Source: Poseidonocella sedimentorum
Lineage (GTDB): Bacteria; Pseudomonadota; Alphaproteobacteria; Rhodobacterales; Rhodobacteraceae
DNA: 64,000 bases
NCBI RefSeq assembly: GCF_900116005.1
Contig: NZ_FOYI01000002.1
Coordinates: forward strand, 186,001 to 250,000
Reading direction: 5' to 3'
Shown one piece after another: positions 62,557-64,000 of this stretch (its first letter is position 1; each line of letters opens with the position of its first letter). The position numbers were made by a program, and so were the translations under genes. Below the pieces are notes generated by a model. The model searched no databases, was not told where the DNA came from, and saw only the letters and a program-made list of their open reading frames with translations.

Positions 62557-64000
62557 TCAGGAGACTTTTGCCTCGGAGGCGTCACAGGCGAGCGCCCGCG
62601 CCTCCTCTACCGGCATGGGTTTGCCGAAGAAAAACCCTTGCACGAACTGGCAACGCTCGCGCCGCAGGAACGAGAGCTCATTCGCGACCTCCACCCCTTC
62701 GGCAAGAACCGGGATTTTCAGCGCGTTGCCGAGAAGCAGGGTCGCGCGCACGATGGCGGCGCGTTCGGAAAAGAGGTGAACGTCGCGGATAAAACCCTGA
62801 TCGATCTTGATCTTGTCGAACGGAAAGGCCTGCAGCATCGCGAGAGAGGAAAAGCCCGTGCCGAAATCATCCATCGCAATGCGCACACCCATTTTCCGGA
62901 TGCGATGCATGATCTTCAGCGCGTGGTCCTGATCGTCGATGATGCTCGCTTCGGTGATCTCGATCTCGAGCCGTTCGGGCGCAAGCGCGGTCTCGATCAG
63001 GATGTCGGACAACTGCTCCACGAAACTCGGCTGGGCGAGTTGCTGCGGCGAGACGTTGACCGCGATGCCGAGCGGGCGATCCCAGCGCGCGGCCTCGCGG
63101 CAGGCCGTTTTCATTACCCAAAGCCCGAGATCGCGGATGAGGCCGGACTCCTCGGCTAGGGGAATGAATTCCGACGGCGAAATCCGCCCCCGATCCGGGT
63201 GATTCCAGCGCAGAAGCGCCTCGAAGCCGACGCCCGCCCCCGTGCAGACATCGTTCTGAAGCTGGTAATACAGTTCGAGCTCGCCGCGTGAGGCGGCATG
63301 GCGCAAGTCATTGAGCAAGACCAAACGATCCCGGTTCTGCCGGTCGATCTCGGAGTTGTAGAAGATGCAATCGAACCCGGGCGTGGCCTTGGCGCGGTGC
63401 ATCGCGAGATCCGCTTTCTGGAGCAAACCGGGGAACTCCGTCCCGTCTTCGAGCGAGCTTGCCACACCGATGGCCACGCTAACCGCTATGGGCGACTCGT
63501 GAAACATGATCGGCTCGGCGATCTGCGCCAGCAGACGGTCGCAAAAGGCGCGGACTTCATCGAGGCGCCGCAACCCGGGTTTGACCACGACAAATTCATC
63601 CCCGCCGGTGCGCGCCACGACCTCGCCACTGTCGCAGCTCAGAAGCAATCGGCGCGCGATCTGAATGAGCACCGCATCGCCGGCCCGGTTTCCGCGCAGA
63701 TCGTTGATCTCCTTGAATTTCCTGAGATCTATCGAAACCACGGCGAGACGGTAGGTCGGATCTTCCGCAAGGGCTTTTGAGAAACCGTCGGCCTTTCTGG
63801 TGAGCATGACGCGATTGGGCAGGCCGGTGAGCTGATCGTGGGAGGCGATATGATCCACACGGGCAAGTGCTTCTTTCTCGACATTCGTCTCGATACTCAT
63901 CCCCACGAAACCGACGAAAAACAGGATCGTGGTCACGCCGAAAACCATGATGCCCAGCGTCGTATCCGGGAGGATCTGCTCGGGGACTTCGACAAGGGGG
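62557..64000 (-). CDS. GGDEF-EAL cyclic-di-GMP protein (5' end outside the window)
   Basis: A partial gene: the frame stays open to the window edge, so at least 480 residues are seen and the N-terminus is missing. It begins in a membrane helix (LGIMVFGVTTILFFVGFVGM), followed by a GGDEF domain (DQLTGLPNR, ARTGGDEFVVV) and a full EAL domain (FEALLRW, INVSPQQLA-like AVNVSPQQL, EITEAS, MDDFGTG, KIDQGF, LAEGVE). The GGDEF residues are intact, but the inhibitory RxxD site five residues upstream is DSGE instead. Both synthesis and breakdown of c-di-GMP are possible. c-di-GMP commonly controls motility. Confidence 0.92.
   Translation of the reverse strand, partial: PLVEVPEQILPDTTLGIMVFGVTTILFFVGFVGMSIETNVEKEALARVDHIASHDQLTGLPNRVMLTRKADGFSKALAEDPTYRLAVVSIDLRKFKEINDLRGNRAGDAVLIQIARRLLLSCDSGEVVARTGGDEFVVVKPGLRRLDEVRAFCDRLLAQIAEPIMFHESPIAVSVAIGVASSLEDGTEFPGLLQKADLAMHRAKATPGFDCIFYNSEIDRQNRDRLVLLNDLRHAASRGELELYYQLQNDVCTGAGVGFEALLRWNHPDRGRISPSEFIPLAEESGLIRDLGLWVMKTACREAARWDRPLGIAVNVSPQQLAQPSFVEQLSDILIETALAPERLEIEITEASIIDDQDHALKIMHRIRKMGVRIAMDDFGTGFSSLAMLQAFPFDKIKIDQGFIRDVHLFSERAAIVRATLLLGNALKIPVLAEGVEVANELSFLRRERCQFVQGFFFGKPMPVEEARALACDASEAKVS

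Overview
The window is a GC-rich chromosomal segment from an alphaproteobacterium, most likely a Rhodobacterales (Roseobacter-group) species. The evidence is the gene order rpsT / enoyl-CoA hydratase / mutM / ubiE / ubiB beside dnaA and dnaN, the flagellin-flaF-flbT trio, a CcrM-type GANTC methyltransferase, and a flagellar cluster of alphaproteobacterial type. No mobile element, CRISPR array, rRNA operon or clear sign of recent transfer was seen.

Layout. 1-7.9 kb: replication and housekeeping genes (dnaN, dnaA, rpsT, enoyl-CoA hydratase, mutM, then ubiE-ubiB on the other strand). 7.9-39.2 kb: a nearly uninterrupted flagellar island. It holds hook cap and hook-length genes, a rod-binding protein, a FlgN-like chaperone, flagellin with flaF and flbT, the ATPase fliI, rod and ring genes (flgBC-fliE-fliQ-flgFGAH), the export gate (flhB, fliR, flhA, fliQ, fliP), a flagellar lytic transglycosylase, a motor module (motA, motE, fliL, two unassigned proteins), fliF-fliH-fliN-fliP, flgI-flgL-flgK, flgE and motB. 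39.2-43.3 kb: a polysaccharide-export lipoprotein, argG and ilvA. 43.3-45 kb: a divergent signalling pair (Hpt protein and receiver-PP2C phosphatase). 45-50.3 kb: NUDIX genes, hslO, the CCA-adding enzyme and a PepSY membrane protein. 50.3-57.1 kb: glpQ, ccrM, rnhB, small unknown genes and ilvD. 57.2-64 kb: two tandem CPBP membrane proteases, accD-folC, a LacI-family regulator, tRNA-Arg(CCT) and a GGDEF-EAL protein cut by the window end.

How it may work together. Sequences close to the CtrA consensus TTAA-N7-TTAA sit 25-110 bp upstream of almost every flagellar transcription unit, and also between the Hpt and receiver-PP2C genes. With ccrM nearby, this suggests motility and the signalling pair belong to a CtrA/CcrM cell-cycle circuit. 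Flagellin has a hairpin-rich leader and is followed by flaF and flbT, its post-transcriptional regulators. FliG, FliM and recognisable FliJ, FliO, FliD, FliS, FliA and FlgM are not in the window. The tail of FliF still looks like a FliG-binding site, so at least FliG is probably encoded elsewhere.

The best leads for new biology are the motor-associated genes of unknown role (a 760-residue secreted protein and a 164-residue membrane-anchored protein), a 121-residue helical protein that may stand in for FliJ, the CtrA-like promoter network, the GANTC cluster at ccrM, and the paired CPBP proteases.
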